64,000 nucleotides of DNA from Xanthocytophaga flava (lineage in GTDB: Bacteria; Bacteroidota; Bacteroidia; Cytophagales; 172606-1), in the NCBI GenBank assembly GCA_030068525.1, contig JASJOS010000001.1, forward strand, positions 248,001 to 312,000, read 5' to 3'. This document shows, piece by piece, positions 18,802 through 27,940 of the stretch; the stretch's first letter is position 1; every line of letters starts with the position of its first letter. The translations under genes and the position numbers were made by a program. A model generated the notes under the pieces. The model was given only the letters and a program-made list of their open reading frames with translations. It was not told the DNA's origin and did not search any database.

Positions 18802-19141
18802 AGTCTAGTAACAAAGATTCAATTTTATAATTTAAACATCTGAATCTTAGTATGTTGGGAGTATATGTAGTAAACAGAAAGAAAAAAGATACTTGGTATT
18901 ATACAATTTACCGAATAAGACCTATCTCAACCTTGTAAGCCTTGTGATTATCAATGGCAGGATATTTTTAGAATAAAAGGCAAGCTCTGAGATATTTACT
19001 TACACTCATAAATTATTAACAAATTCATAATCAAATGATTACCCTATAACAATCAAAAAAACAAGAAAAACATCGTACACGACATAAAAATTGCTTTACT
19101 TTGTATCGCGAACGATATAAAATCAAACGATATACAAAGTC
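18802..19141. promoter_or_regulatory. Divergent promoter region, beta-helix gene / ohr operon
   Basis: 340 bp without a gene. The right end holds the palindromic operator at 19098-19140; the remaining AT-rich DNA presumably contains the beta-helix gene promoter. Confidence 0.5.
19098..19140 (+). promoter_or_regulatory. Putative OhrR operator upstream of ohr
   Basis: ACTTTGTATCG (19098-19108) and CGATATACAAAGT (19128-19140) form an imperfect inverted repeat. A nested TATCG/CGATA repeat (about 19104-19117) lies inside it. The repeat ends one base before the ohr ATG at 19142, so bound repressor would block transcription. OhrR proteins bind such AT-rich palindromes, and ohrR is the last gene of this operon. 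Confidence 0.6.
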
Positions 19142-19555
19142 ATGAAAACAATTTATGAAACCAAAGCCACTGCTACAGGTGGTAGAAACGGGAAAGTTTC
19201 AACAGAAGACGGAATACTAAATCTGGAAGTGCGGATGCCTAATTCGATGGGAGGTAATGGAGGCAACTATACCAATCCAGAACAATTATTTGCGGCCGGC
19301 TATGCTGCCTGTTTCGATAGTGCGTTACAATTTGTCGCACGTAGCCAGAAATTACGTATAGAAAGTCAGGTAACAGCTACCGTAGGTCTTCAGTCATCCG
19401 AGACAGAGGGCATAACTCTTGTGGCGGCATTGGAAGCAGATATTCAGGGTGTAGACAGAGAAGTAGCACAACAATTATTGGAAAAAGCACATGCCACCTG
19501 TCCTTACTCAAGAGCTATCCATAGTAATGTGAACGTTTCTGTAACGCTAAAATAA
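19142..19555 (+). CDS. ohr: Organic hydroperoxide resistance protein, Ohr/OsmC family
   Basis: A cytoplasmic thiol peroxidase that reduces organic and lipid hydroperoxides. The 137-residue length is typical of Ohr rather than OsmC. The two redox cysteines are Cys57 (YAACFDSAL) and Cys120 (ATCPYSRA), and the active-site Arg15 is in the N-terminal GGRNGKV. It is the first gene of the ohr, doxX-like, gpx, ohrR series, with 7-8 bp spacing to the next genes, which supports an operon induced by peroxide. Confidence 0.93.
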   Translation: MKTIYETKATATGGRNGKVSTEDGILNLEVRMPNSMGGNGGNYTNPEQLFAAGYAACFDSALQFVARSQKLRIESQVTATVGLQSSETEGITLVAALEADIQGVDREVAQQLLEKAHATCPYSRAIHSNVNVSVTLK

Positions 19556-19562
19556 ACAGATT

Positions 19563-20012
19563 ATGAAAGCCAATCCACACATAACACGAGAAGATCAAAC
19601 CAGCACTGTACAGACGGTATTTCGCATACTGCTGGGACTTAATCTCGCATTTGCAGGAATTGGACATCTTACCTGGGCACGAGTTGAATTTCTGGCACAA
19701 GTCCCAACCTGGCTGCCAGTAAATGGAGATTTAGTAGTGATTTTATCAGGAATTGTAGAGGTTGCATTAGGTCTTGCATTGATCTTTCTGGGTAAATACC
19801 GTACAATGGTAGGGTGGATAGTTGCTTTATTTTTTGTTCTTGTGTTTCCGGGAAATATATCTCAGTATGTAAATAAAATAGATGCTTTTGGATTGAATTC
19901 GGACAAAGCTCGTCTGATCCGCTTGTTCTTCCAGCCTGTTCTGGTAATCTGGGCATTATGGTCTACAGGTGCTTGGAGCAGTTGGAGAAAAAGCAGACAA
20001 TCCACTAACTAA
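19563..20012 (+). CDS. DoxX-like membrane protein
   Basis: 149 residues with four hydrophobic segments. The start of helix 1, [24 protein letters not shown], and the later [14 protein letters not shown] are typical of DoxX/DUF4499-like proteins. It is 7 bp after ohr and 8 bp before gpx, so it is translated within the peroxide operon. DoxX-like proteins often accompany redox enzymes; its own activity is unknown. Confidence 0.75.
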   Translation: MKANPHITREDQTSTVQTVFRILLGLNLAFAGIGHLTWARVEFLAQVPTWLPVNGDLVVILSGIVEVALGLALIFLGKYRTMVGWIVALFFVLVFPGNISQYVNKIDAFGLNSDKARLIRLFFQPVLVIWALWSTGAWSSWRKSRQSTN

Positions 20013-20020
20013 AAACTTAT

Positions 20021-20506
20021 ATGAGCAATACGCCATTTTATCAGTTGTCTGCCCGCAGTTTACAGGGTAAGGACATATCTATGGATACCTATAAAGGAAA
20101 AACTGTCCTGGTAGTAAATACAGCTAGCCAATGTGGCCTTACGCCACAGTTTGAAGGACTTGAAAAACTATATGAGAAATACAAAGACCGAGGTCTTGTC
20201 ATTCTGGGTTTTCCATGTAATCAGTTTGGCAATCAGGAGCCTGGAGATGAGAAGTCTATTGCAGAGGGTTGTGTCATCAACTATGGTGTCACATTCCAGA
20301 TGTTTCATAAAATAGAGGTAAATGGAACAGATGCTCATCCTGTCTTTAAATACCTGAAAAAAGAACTTCCGGGATTATTAGGAGGACGCATCAAATGGAA
20401 CTTTACCAAATTTTTGATAGATAAAAATGGGAAGCCAGTCAAACGATTTGCTCCTATTACCAAACCTGAAGCCATTGATAAATATCTGGAAAAGATTTTT
20501 CAGTAA
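20021..20506 (+). CDS. Glutathione peroxidase family protein (thiol type)
   Basis: 161 residues, the normal size of bacterial non-selenium GPx enzymes. The peroxidatic Cys38 lies in [11 protein letters not shown], followed by the family segments [13 protein letters not shown] (with a second Cys and the active-site Gln) and [10 protein letters not shown] (active-site Trp and Asn). Bacterial forms generally use thioredoxin as reductant rather than glutathione. It is third in the peroxide operon. Confidence 0.93.
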   Translation: MSNTPFYQLSARSLQGKDISMDTYKGKTVLVVNTASQCGLTPQFEGLEKLYEKYKDRGLVILGFPCNQFGNQEPGDEKSIAEGCVINYGVTFQMFHKIEVNGTDAHPVFKYLKKELPGLLGGRIKWNFTKFLIDKNGKPVKRFAPITKPEAIDKYLEKIFQ

Positions 20507-20525
20507 ATTTGTCAGTACATATTAT

Positions 20526-20552
20526 CCGGCTCTCTACATTACAGAGAGCTGG
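20526..20552 (+). other. Hairpin between gpx and ohrR
   Basis: CCGGCTCTCT pairs with AGAGAGCTGG (one G-T pair), with a 7-nt loop. There is no strong T-tract, so it may attenuate transcription or stabilise the upstream mRNA rather than end it. Confidence 0.4.
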
Positions 20553-20578
20553 ACAGATATCTAATTTTTGCTAAAAGT

Positions 20579-21037
20579 ATGATAGAAGAGCACTTAAAAC
20601 TTGAAAATCAACTCTGCTTTCCTTTATATGCAGCATCCCGGCTGATTACAAGAGAGTACCAACCATTTCTGGATGAACTAGGAATAACATATCCTCAATA
20701 CCTGGTTCTGCTGGTTTTATGGGAGAAGGATAAAATTACAGTCAATGAAATACGGCAAAAGCTGATTTTAAATACCAATACAGTGACTCCTCTGTTGCAA
20801 CGTATGGAAGGCATGGAACTGCTTCAACGCACGCGTTCAGAAGAAGATGAAAGAAAAGTAATTGTTGCCCTCACAGAAAAAGGTAGAGCCTTACAACAAC
20901 AGGCCAGCACCATTCCCGGAAGACTAATGTCTTGCCTAAGCTCTGAAGAATTAAATCTGCAGGAATTGGTTGATTTAAGAGACAAACTGCATCATCTTCT
21001 GGATTTCCTTCTTAACAAGAATCAATCAGTGGATTAG
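20579..21037 (+). CDS. ohrR: MarR family regulator, OhrR type
   Basis: 152-residue winged-helix repressor. Cys13 in LENQLCFPLYAASRL is at the place of the peroxide-sensing cysteine of OhrR, and the following FPLYAASR is a common feature of that subfamily. The DNA-binding part (residues about 45-95) includes NTNTVTPLLQRMEGMELLQRT and the wing SEEDERKVIVALT. It is downstream of ohr and gpx, and the likely operator lies before ohr, which suggests autoregulation of the whole operon. Confidence 0.88.
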   Translation: MIEEHLKLENQLCFPLYAASRLITREYQPFLDELGITYPQYLVLLVLWEKDKITVNEIRQKLILNTNTVTPLLQRMEGMELLQRTRSEEDERKVIVALTEKGRALQQQASTIPGRLMSCLSSEELNLQELVDLRDKLHHLLDFLLNKNQSVD

Positions 21038-21104
21038 ATTAAACCAGCGTTATTTGTATTCTAATTCATATGTGAGCAATATTTATTCTCTACAGGAGTG
21101 TTGC

Positions 21105-21467
21105 TTATAACTCATAAGCAACATCACTCAAGTGAGTATGTTTAAAATTGTCATCGTATTTAAGGCCAAAACCTAGCATACGATCAAATGCTGCGTGCGC
21201 TACAAGTAATGCTCCAGATGCAATCAGTATATCATTATGTAAAAAATAACCTATCAAACTCAAACTGATTGCAATGCCTTTGTGATGAAACAAATTGTAA
21301 GTCAATGCACCAATACGTGTATTGATTATATACCCCAACATTCCCAGATCAGGAGCGAAAAACAATAGAAACCAAACCCAGGCAGACAAACCAAGATTAT
21401 AGATTGAAAGGAAATAGACAGCAGCTATAAACATAGCGATTTCTTCAAGTTTGATAGTAAGTTTCAT
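21105..21467 (-). CDS. DUF4260 family membrane protein
   Basis: 120 residues with four hydrophobic segments and the family pattern FFAPDLGMLGYIIN near residue 36, YNLFHHKGIA near 58 and AHAAFDRMLGFGLKY near 90. The conserved His/Asp residues (NLFHH, HAAFDR) may bind a metal or lipid, but the function is unknown. It is a single gene. Confidence 0.85.
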   Translation of the reverse strand: MKLTIKLEEIAMFIAAVYFLSIYNLGLSAWVWFLLFFAPDLGMLGYIINTRIGALTYNLFHHKGIAISLSLIGYFLHNDILIASGALLVAHAAFDRMLGFGLKYDDNFKHTHLSDVAYEL

Positions 21468-21621
21468 GATGAGTATCTGTTAGTTGACTGATTATTGATA
21501 TGACAAAGCTAACAGACTCGCTTCAGAAAAATCGTTAACAAAAGATAAGAAATCGTTTTCTGAAAATCTTTAGTTATAACAAGGTCTTTTTATCCGAACA
21601 AAATTCCCATTAAGAAAAAAC

Positions 21622-22407
21622 TCACTGGAAGGAGTATCTCCCTTTGGTATCTACATTCACTTTGGGCAACGTTTTCTTGTTCTCAAACCATTCATAACCA
21701 GGTTTCAGATTTTTCCAGAATGCCAGTAAGGAAGGGTCATCCAGAGCAGCAGCCTGAAGAGAATCCCAGGATGAATCATCGAGTTTTGAAGGAAAGATAT
21801 GCACAGGTACTAGTCCCTGTCCAGCATTTTTAGCTTCTACAAACGCAATATAGATCTCTTTAATCATAGGATCGGTCATTGCCATACATCCAATGCTGAC
21901 ACAGTTACCATGAATAAAAATATCATCACCCGGATGTTTTTTGTCTGATAAGATTCGATCTGATGCATTAGGGTAGTTAATTCCTAATGACAAATGAAAA
22001 TTGCTCACAGGATTCCATCTATTGATAACATAAAATCCTTCGGGCACCTGATAATCTCCCAGTTTGCGTTTAGGTCCCAGTTCACCAGACGCAGAGCATA
22101 TTTTATAAGTTTTGAGTAGCTGAAAAGTTTTATTTACTCCCTTTTCTTTAGCCCATAACTCCAGTTGCTTTTCTTTCTTAAAAACCCTCAAAAAAATCTC
22201 CGATTGATTTATTGTCAATCCTTTATCTGAAAACAATTTCTGTGTCACTGTTTCTTTTTCCTCATAGGCATCTTTTACCCGCTCAAACTCAAGCTGAGTA
22301 GTTTTAAAACTTTTAGCAGGGATTGCACTACATAGAAGCAATGTGGTAGCAATAACTAACACGCCTCCCAATGTAAAAAGAACCCAAACGTTTGATCTGG
22401 TTTTCAT
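21622..22407 (-). CDS. L,D-transpeptidase family protein, YafK type
   Basis: 261 residues with one N-terminal membrane segment (about 10-30), so the catalytic part is periplasmic. The YkuD catalytic motif is HGNCVSIGCMAM with His166 and Cys174; GYQ-type substrate-shaping sequence YQVPEGFYVINRWNP precedes it. YafK-like enzymes cut or form peptidoglycan cross-links and lipoprotein links. It starts 32 bp after the end of the sialate O-acetylesterase gene on the same strand, so the two may be co-transcribed. Confidence 0.88.
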   Translation of the reverse strand: MKTRSNVWVLFTLGGVLVIATTLLLCSAIPAKSFKTTQLEFERVKDAYEEKETVTQKLFSDKGLTINQSEIFLRVFKKEKQLELWAKEKGVNKTFQLLKTYKICSASGELGPKRKLGDYQVPEGFYVINRWNPVSNFHLSLGINYPNASDRILSDKKHPGDDIFIHGNCVSIGCMAMTDPMIKEIYIAFVEAKNAGQGLVPVHIFPSKLDDSSWDSLQAAALDDPSLLAFWKNLKPGYEWFENKKTLPKVNVDTKGRYSFQ

Positions 22408-22439
22408 AGCAATTGTAGTATGTATTTTTCTCTTAATCC

Positions 22440-24422
22440 TTATTTTGCATTAAATGTGAGTCCCTGCCATTGATCTGTGCGAAACGGAGAAGCAGGTAAC
22501 CCTTCTACATTGTAGAGATTACATCCTTCCGGATTATCAGCCCATGCATAGCGTACTGCTGTCGGCTTAGGAACCATTTCAGACCATACAACTACAGTAT
22601 TGCTATCAATTCGTGCATTAGCCCAGTAAAACTTTTTATCATACCCAGCGATAGCAAATCCTTTCAGTGTACCATTCTTGGATTTAAGTCCACCTGAGGC
22701 ATTATCAAAAAGAATATGAATTTTATTATTTTCGATAGTCATGGACTTATACAAGGGCCCAAATGCATTTACTACCGTCGAATCTTTGTAGGCTACCTTA
22801 CGAGCTGCCAGAAACAAACGCTTTCCTACATCCAGCTTATTTCGGGGATGAATATCGTTTGCATCCCCTATATCAATGCTCACCACCATACCAGTGTTGG
22901 GTTCGTTTAATGCAAAGGTTTGTGCTTCTCGCAGTTCTGCCCAGTCACTTTCACCAGGCTGAGGAGCAGCAGCTTTATAATTGGCTAGTTGTACAAATAA
23001 GAAGGCAAAGTCATCTTTTTGCTTCCAGGCAGCACGCCAATCCCGTATCAATGCAGGAAAAAGATTCCTGTACTGATACGCTCGTGTTGCATTGGATTCA
23101 CCTTGATACCAAATTACACCTTTGATAGTATAAGGAATGACAGGCTCAATCATTCCATTAAATAGCACTCCTGGTGAGTTCTGATCCCGCAATTCGGTTG
23201 GATATTTGGGCATACGACTTACATCTACTGCAGTCTTATATTTCCATTCGCCAGCCAGAGAAACTGAATAATAAGGCGACAGTATCTTCAAATCAGCCGG
23301 ATTACCCCAAATACCTCCATTACCATGTGTATCATTCACCCGAACAACAATTACATTTCTGCCTGATTTAACCAACTTACCAGGTATAGTGTATTTTCTA
23401 ACCTGATTCGCTTCTTTGGTCTCTCCAATCTTTTCTCCATTAAACCAGGTAATATCTTCATTATCTATTTTCCCCAGACATAACGTCAACGTATTTCCAG
23501 CTTCTGACCGAGGTACTTCTATTTCCTTACGGAACCAGGTTACACCATCATATCCTCCCAAACCAGCAGTCTCCCAATAACAAGGTAGCTTCATAGGCTT
23601 CCATGTTTCTTCATCTTTTATCTTTTTCTCATACCAGGGCCTTTTATCTGTATACCCTCTATCTAGTTTAGGTACAGTTTTCTTCCATGCTTCCAGACGA
23701 GTAGTATAAACAGTAGATAATTCGGTCAAGTTTACAGTACACTTATCAAGTTTTTCTGCTACGTCTTTAAACTCAGGAAACTGTTTCAGTGTGGTTGTAC
23801 TCACCCATGCTTCAGCAGGAGTTCCACTCCACTCTGCCTGAATAATTCCAACGGGAACATTATAGGTCTTAAATACATCCCGGGCAAAAAAATAAGCTGC
23901 GGCTGAAAATTTACCTGCTGTTTTTGGAGAACAGGCACGCCATCCTTCTGATTCAAAATCCGTCTCTGCCTGTGCAGAAATAGTGTTTTTTACATCTATA
24001 AAACGAATATCGGGATAGTTGGCATTCGCAATTTCAATCTGGTGATTCGTTACTTTGTCTTCTAGTTTCCACTCCATGTTTGATTGACCAGACGCCAGCC
24101 ACACTTCTCCAATCATTATATTATGGATCTTAAGTGTATTCTTCCCAAAGATCTCCATTTCGTAGGGACCACCAGCAGGCAATGGAGGTAATGAAATCAC
24201 CCATTCGCTGTTTTCATCCGGTAATGCTGCATAGATACGATTCATGAATACAACCGTCACCCGCTCTACCCGTAATGCAGTACCAAATATGTTTACCCGG
24301 GTATCTCTCTGAATAATCATATTATCACCAACCAATTTGGGCAGGTGGACTTCTGCAGATAGCCGAAAGCTGTTCAGCAGAAAAAATACAACAAATACTG
24401 AGGCGGTAAAATATTTATTCAT
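22440..24422 (-). CDS. Sialate O-acetylesterase (SGNH-type)
   Basis: 660 residues with a signal peptide (about 1-23). The catalytic Ser114 is in the motif IGEVWLASGQSNMEW; a second family block is GVIWYQGESNA near residue 435, and GDANDIHPRNK near 555 holds the catalytic Asp/His pair. Residues about 260-390 form an inserted beta-sandwich (GGYDGVTWFRKEI, NDTHGNGGIWGNP), as in other Bacteroidota members of this family. It probably removes acetyl groups from sialic acid or plant polysaccharides in the periplasm. It lies upstream of the L,D-transpeptidase gene. Confidence 0.9.
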   Translation of the reverse strand: MNKYFTASVFVVFFLLNSFRLSAEVHLPKLVGDNMIIQRDTRVNIFGTALRVERVTVVFMNRIYAALPDENSEWVISLPPLPAGGPYEMEIFGKNTLKIHNIMIGEVWLASGQSNMEWKLEDKVTNHQIEIANANYPDIRFIDVKNTISAQAETDFESEGWRACSPKTAGKFSAAAYFFARDVFKTYNVPVGIIQAEWSGTPAEAWVSTTTLKQFPEFKDVAEKLDKCTVNLTELSTVYTTRLEAWKKTVPKLDRGYTDKRPWYEKKIKDEETWKPMKLPCYWETAGLGGYDGVTWFRKEIEVPRSEAGNTLTLCLGKIDNEDITWFNGEKIGETKEANQVRKYTIPGKLVKSGRNVIVVRVNDTHGNGGIWGNPADLKILSPYYSVSLAGEWKYKTAVDVSRMPKYPTELRDQNSPGVLFNGMIEPVIPYTIKGVIWYQGESNATRAYQYRNLFPALIRDWRAAWKQKDDFAFLFVQLANYKAAAPQPGESDWAELREAQTFALNEPNTGMVVSIDIGDANDIHPRNKLDVGKRLFLAARKVAYKDSTVVNAFGPLYKSMTIENNKIHILFDNASGGLKSKNGTLKGFAIAGYDKKFYWANARIDSNTVVVWSEMVPKPTAVRYAWADNPEGCNLYNVEGLPASPFRTDQWQGLTFNAK

Positions 24423-24569
24423 AGGGTTATGCTATATGGTTTGTATCTGATTAGTAGCTAGATAGATAGAAATGTAAACGTTAGTACTCTTTTGCTTGAT
24501 CTGATCAACTCTTCAAAGCGATATACGAACTCAGGCAGATTTCCTGCAAAAAAGCACTAATTTCGCACT

Positions 24570-25904
24570 ATGAACTCAGATGACTTCTTTGTAAATAATA
24601 CAAATCCGCGTTTTACACAATCTACTTTTGGGTGCCTGGATGTAATGGGAGGGACAGCAGAATATGCCGGATCACTGGTATTATTCACGCCAGAACAAAC
24701 GTGTATTTCTATCATACTTGCATTGCGCAATGATACAACGATTCGCCTTTATAAGCAATCGACAACAGCATTTCCTGACTTTCAGATTGATATATCTGCA
24801 TTACTACAACAAGATCGTACTGTCAACCAATCTATTCTTCGTGATATTACTGCTAGCCAATATACAACAGGTATAGTAGCAGCCTGCATAGTACTATTTT
24901 CTATTCAACAGAATATTGCTTTGACAGGATTGGATGTATATATACAATCTCCTTCAGATCAACCAGAAACTGAACCTAAGGAGGCTCTTGCCATAAGTAT
25001 ATTGAAAGCACTGGCAGAGGCTAATCAAGTCGTATTTATAGAGAATGAACTTCCAATACTTGCTCACAATGCATTGCAGTTGCTTAGTCTCCATCACTTG
25101 CCATTGGCTAACACACTAGCCAGTTACTATGTAAAACCAGGATATATGCTACCAATTTTATGTCAGCCTGACCATGTATCTTCTACTTTCATTATTCCGG
25201 AAGGTCTTGGTTTTGCATCTATCAATATGGGTCCTAAGTCAAACAAGCAATTAACTTTGCAAGAACAGGTCTATACTGCCGCATCCATAGGCTATACCAT
25301 GATCTCGCTCTATGATGGGACTTATCCACACGAATTAGACACAGCGAGAAAGACTGGCAATCGGGAAAATCTGCTGTATAATGGCTATCTGGCAAATATT
25401 ACCCCAAATGAGTTTGATAATCGCTATAAATGGCTGCCCAAGCACGTATACGGCAGCACGTTTCTGGAGAAGTCAGGTATTCTGGTTGATTCAGCTTTAT
25501 CTGTCTTTCCAGACATTTCCTATCCTGTGTTTCAGGCTACAGTACATCCTATTTACGAAAACATACGAGCTCAATATTTTTCTCTCCTCTTACAACACAT
25601 GCCAGAGACTGACGATGTAGAACGAAGACAAAAATCATTGCAGCAATTAGGTAACTGGATGTTTCAATCTCATACAAGTTATGCTGCCTTAGGGCTAAGT
25701 AACCCCACTGCAGACAGATTGATACAATGGGTACAGCAACATTTGGGGAAGGGCGTTTTTGGGGCTCGCCTAACACATAGTAATACAGAGAATAGTGTTT
25801 GTATCTTATGGGAAGGACAACAGGGGTATGATACCATTCAAGCCATCTATCAAGTGATTAGTCAGGAAGCACAATCTCCTATATCTTTACGCTTCAACCG
25901 CTAA
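24570..25904 (+). CDS. GHMP-kinase-fold protein related to L-arabinokinase; probable pseudoenzyme
   Basis: 444 residues. It follows L-arabinokinase/galactokinase through its whole length: GCLDVMGGTAEYAGSLVL (21-38) corresponds to the sugar-binding GRLDVMGGIADYSGSLVL, ILCQPDHV (196-203) to MVCQPAEV, VHPIYENIRA to RHPIYENFRV and HTSYAALGL to HYSYSACGL. The catalytic signatures are missing. Where the kinases have the phosphate loop GKGVSSSAA, this protein has QPETEPKEALA (131-141); the CGVMDQM segment reads LPLANTL (177-183); and the Gly-rich KITGGGSGGTV reads RLTHSNTENSV near 410. The frame is intact. It may bind a sugar without phosphorylating it. The comparison sequences are from memory. It lies 106 bp before a DUF418 gene on the same strand. 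Confidence 0.7.
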   Translation: MNSDDFFVNNTNPRFTQSTFGCLDVMGGTAEYAGSLVLFTPEQTCISIILALRNDTTIRLYKQSTTAFPDFQIDISALLQQDRTVNQSILRDITASQYTTGIVAACIVLFSIQQNIALTGLDVYIQSPSDQPETEPKEALAISILKALAEANQVVFIENELPILAHNALQLLSLHHLPLANTLASYYVKPGYMLPILCQPDHVSSTFIIPEGLGFASINMGPKSNKQLTLQEQVYTAASIGYTMISLYDGTYPHELDTARKTGNRENLLYNGYLANITPNEFDNRYKWLPKHVYGSTFLEKSGILVDSALSVFPDISYPVFQATVHPIYENIRAQYFSLLLQHMPETDDVERRQKSLQQLGNWMFQSHTSYAALGLSNPTADRLIQWVQQHLGKGVFGARLTHSNTENSVCILWEGQQGYDTIQAIYQVISQEAQSPISLRFNR

Positions 25905-26010
25905 CAACACAAATATAAAATACTCACTATCAACCTATTTACTCTCCACACATCACAATTCTCTCCTATTACTTGAGTAGTTTTCAGATATTATACCAAA
26001 ACTACTCACT

Positions 26011-27279
26011 ATGACTACAGCTACTGAAACCCTTCCCCAAACGCTCACCGTTGAGTCGGCTGCAAACCGGCTTCAGGTAGTAGACTTCCTACGAGGATTT
26101 GCACTACTAGGCATTTTGATTGCGCATATTGTTAGCTGGTTTGACGGAGGCCCGTTGCCTGGATCTATCTATCAGAAGGCATTTGAAAATATTCCAGTCT
26201 GGCAACAAATCCTAAATGGCATTACTCAATTTATCAGTGAAGTATTAGTCAGGGGAAAATTCTTTTCCTTCTTCTCTTTTCTGTTTGGCTTAAGCTTTGC
26301 ACTCCAGTTATTCAGTTTTGAGAAGAAATCAGGTAACTTTTTAGGACGCTATGCCTGGAGACTAGTTATCCTTGGCCTGATTGGTCTGGCGCACAGCTTA
26401 CACTGGAGAGGAGATATTCTGAGTATTTATGCACCGCTGGGATTTCTATTGCTCCTTTTCAGAAAACTACCCGACAAAATCATACTCACTCTTGCCATTT
26501 TGTTAGTCATTAACATACCTACACGCCTTACAGCCATTTACCAGCAATATTTGCCTCAATCCTCCAAAGCACAACAGGAACAACAAAATAAGCAATCCGA
26601 AAAGGAAGCAGAACAATACTACCAGATTATGATGCATGGCAGTTATGCAGAAAATCTAAAAGCCAATTTCAAAGCATTAGAAATGAAGAAAAACTTCCAG
26701 ATTGAAAGTGGCCGCATCTATATTACATTCGGCTTCTTTCTACTAGGTCTCTATGCAGGTAGAAAAAAAATATTTGAACAATTTCCTGTAAACAAACTAT
26801 TTTTCAAGAAGATCTTGCAATACAGCGGGTTTATAGCATTGGGCTTGTTGATAGCAGGTATCTGTCTGGGTGTTATGTACAATAATAACCCACAACCTCC
26901 TCCAGCTATTCTATTTATCTTTATGACCATTTATGATTCTTTCAATGCATTACTAACCCTATTTTATATTGCAGGCATTACGCTTTTATTTGCAAAGCCA
27001 GTCTGGAATTCCAGGCTTTTACATTTTGCGCCAGTAGGTAAAATGGCACTTACCAGTTATGTTTCTCAAACAGTCATAGGCCTTTTGCTTTTTTACGGAT
27101 ATTGTGGATTGGGTTTGGTTGGAATAATTCCTCCTTGGATCTGCTTTTTGCTATCAGCACCTATCTTTCTACTACAGATGCAGTTTAGCAAATGGTGGCT
27201 ATCCCGATTCAAGTATGGACCACTGGAATGGATATGGCGTTCTGCAACCTATCTGAGATGGCAACCAATACATTTATAA
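26011..27279 (+). CDS. DUF418 family integral membrane protein (copy 2)
   Basis: 422 residues with about ten hydrophobic segments. The signature LQVVDFLRGFALLGILIAHI (residues 21-40) is followed by FLFGLSFALQL and the end GPLEWIWRSATYLRW, parallel to the paralogue at 5488-6720. A charged stretch near residue 190 (QQEQQNKQSEKEAEQ) marks a cytoplasmic or periplasmic loop. It follows the GHMP-fold gene on the same strand. The function is unknown. Confidence 0.85.
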   Translation: MTTATETLPQTLTVESAANRLQVVDFLRGFALLGILIAHIVSWFDGGPLPGSIYQKAFENIPVWQQILNGITQFISEVLVRGKFFSFFSFLFGLSFALQLFSFEKKSGNFLGRYAWRLVILGLIGLAHSLHWRGDILSIYAPLGFLLLLFRKLPDKIILTLAILLVINIPTRLTAIYQQYLPQSSKAQQEQQNKQSEKEAEQYYQIMMHGSYAENLKANFKALEMKKNFQIESGRIYITFGFFLLGLYAGRKKIFEQFPVNKLFFKKILQYSGFIALGLLIAGICLGVMYNNNPQPPPAILFIFMTIYDSFNALLTLFYIAGITLLFAKPVWNSRLLHFAPVGKMALTSYVSQTVIGLLLFYGYCGLGLVGIIPPWICFLLSAPIFLLQMQFSKWWLSRFKYGPLEWIWRSATYLRWQPIHL

Positions 27280-27940
27280 TGCATTAAAGTGAATAGTCAA
27301 GGTATTTCTACAATAGTATATTATTAAGAAGTGGATATATCATTGTAGAAATATCGTCATTAACAAACTATACTATACTAATTGTATATTTTTCTTAATC
27401 AAACTTTTACACAAAAACTCTTACAGGTCTTACATTGAAAGTTTTATCAGATAAGTATACATCAAATAGCAAACGCCCCTATACTGTTTAAGTGATATAG
27501 ATACTTACCATGTGTTATTCCCGAACTCATCTACATATCTATATAAAGTTTTTCAGAAGACTATACCCAACATATAGCTTTGATTGATTATTTTCTTCGT
27601 TTTCTGCATGTTATAATTACACTAGGAATAGTCAAAGTATGAAGTGTTTCTTTGTATAACCTTTTATATAGGCAAAAGGTATCCGATACTTTTCAAAGTG
27701 CTTATCCTCAGAAAAACCCAGGGTACATGTTCTAAAAAGGTAAAGACATGGCTATTACTTACGCTTTTTAGGCCAGACTACTTGTTTACAAATTGAGTTT
27801 TCTCGGGCAATTTCCCTTATTTTACAAGTATAAGAAGCTATCAGGCATTGTTCCTTTGAGTCAATATAGGGTATAGCAAAGCTCATTACGATTGCCTAAG
27901 TTAAAATGTAATTACTCTCTTGTCATTCAGCTTATACTAT
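27280..27940. other. Intergenic region with one long hairpin
   Basis: About 660 bp of AT-rich DNA. TATTTCTACAAT (27303-27314) pairs with ATTGTAGAAATA (27342-27353) just after the DUF418 gene and may act as its terminator. I see no gene, tRNA or repeat shared with the rest of the window in the remainder. Confidence 0.5.
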
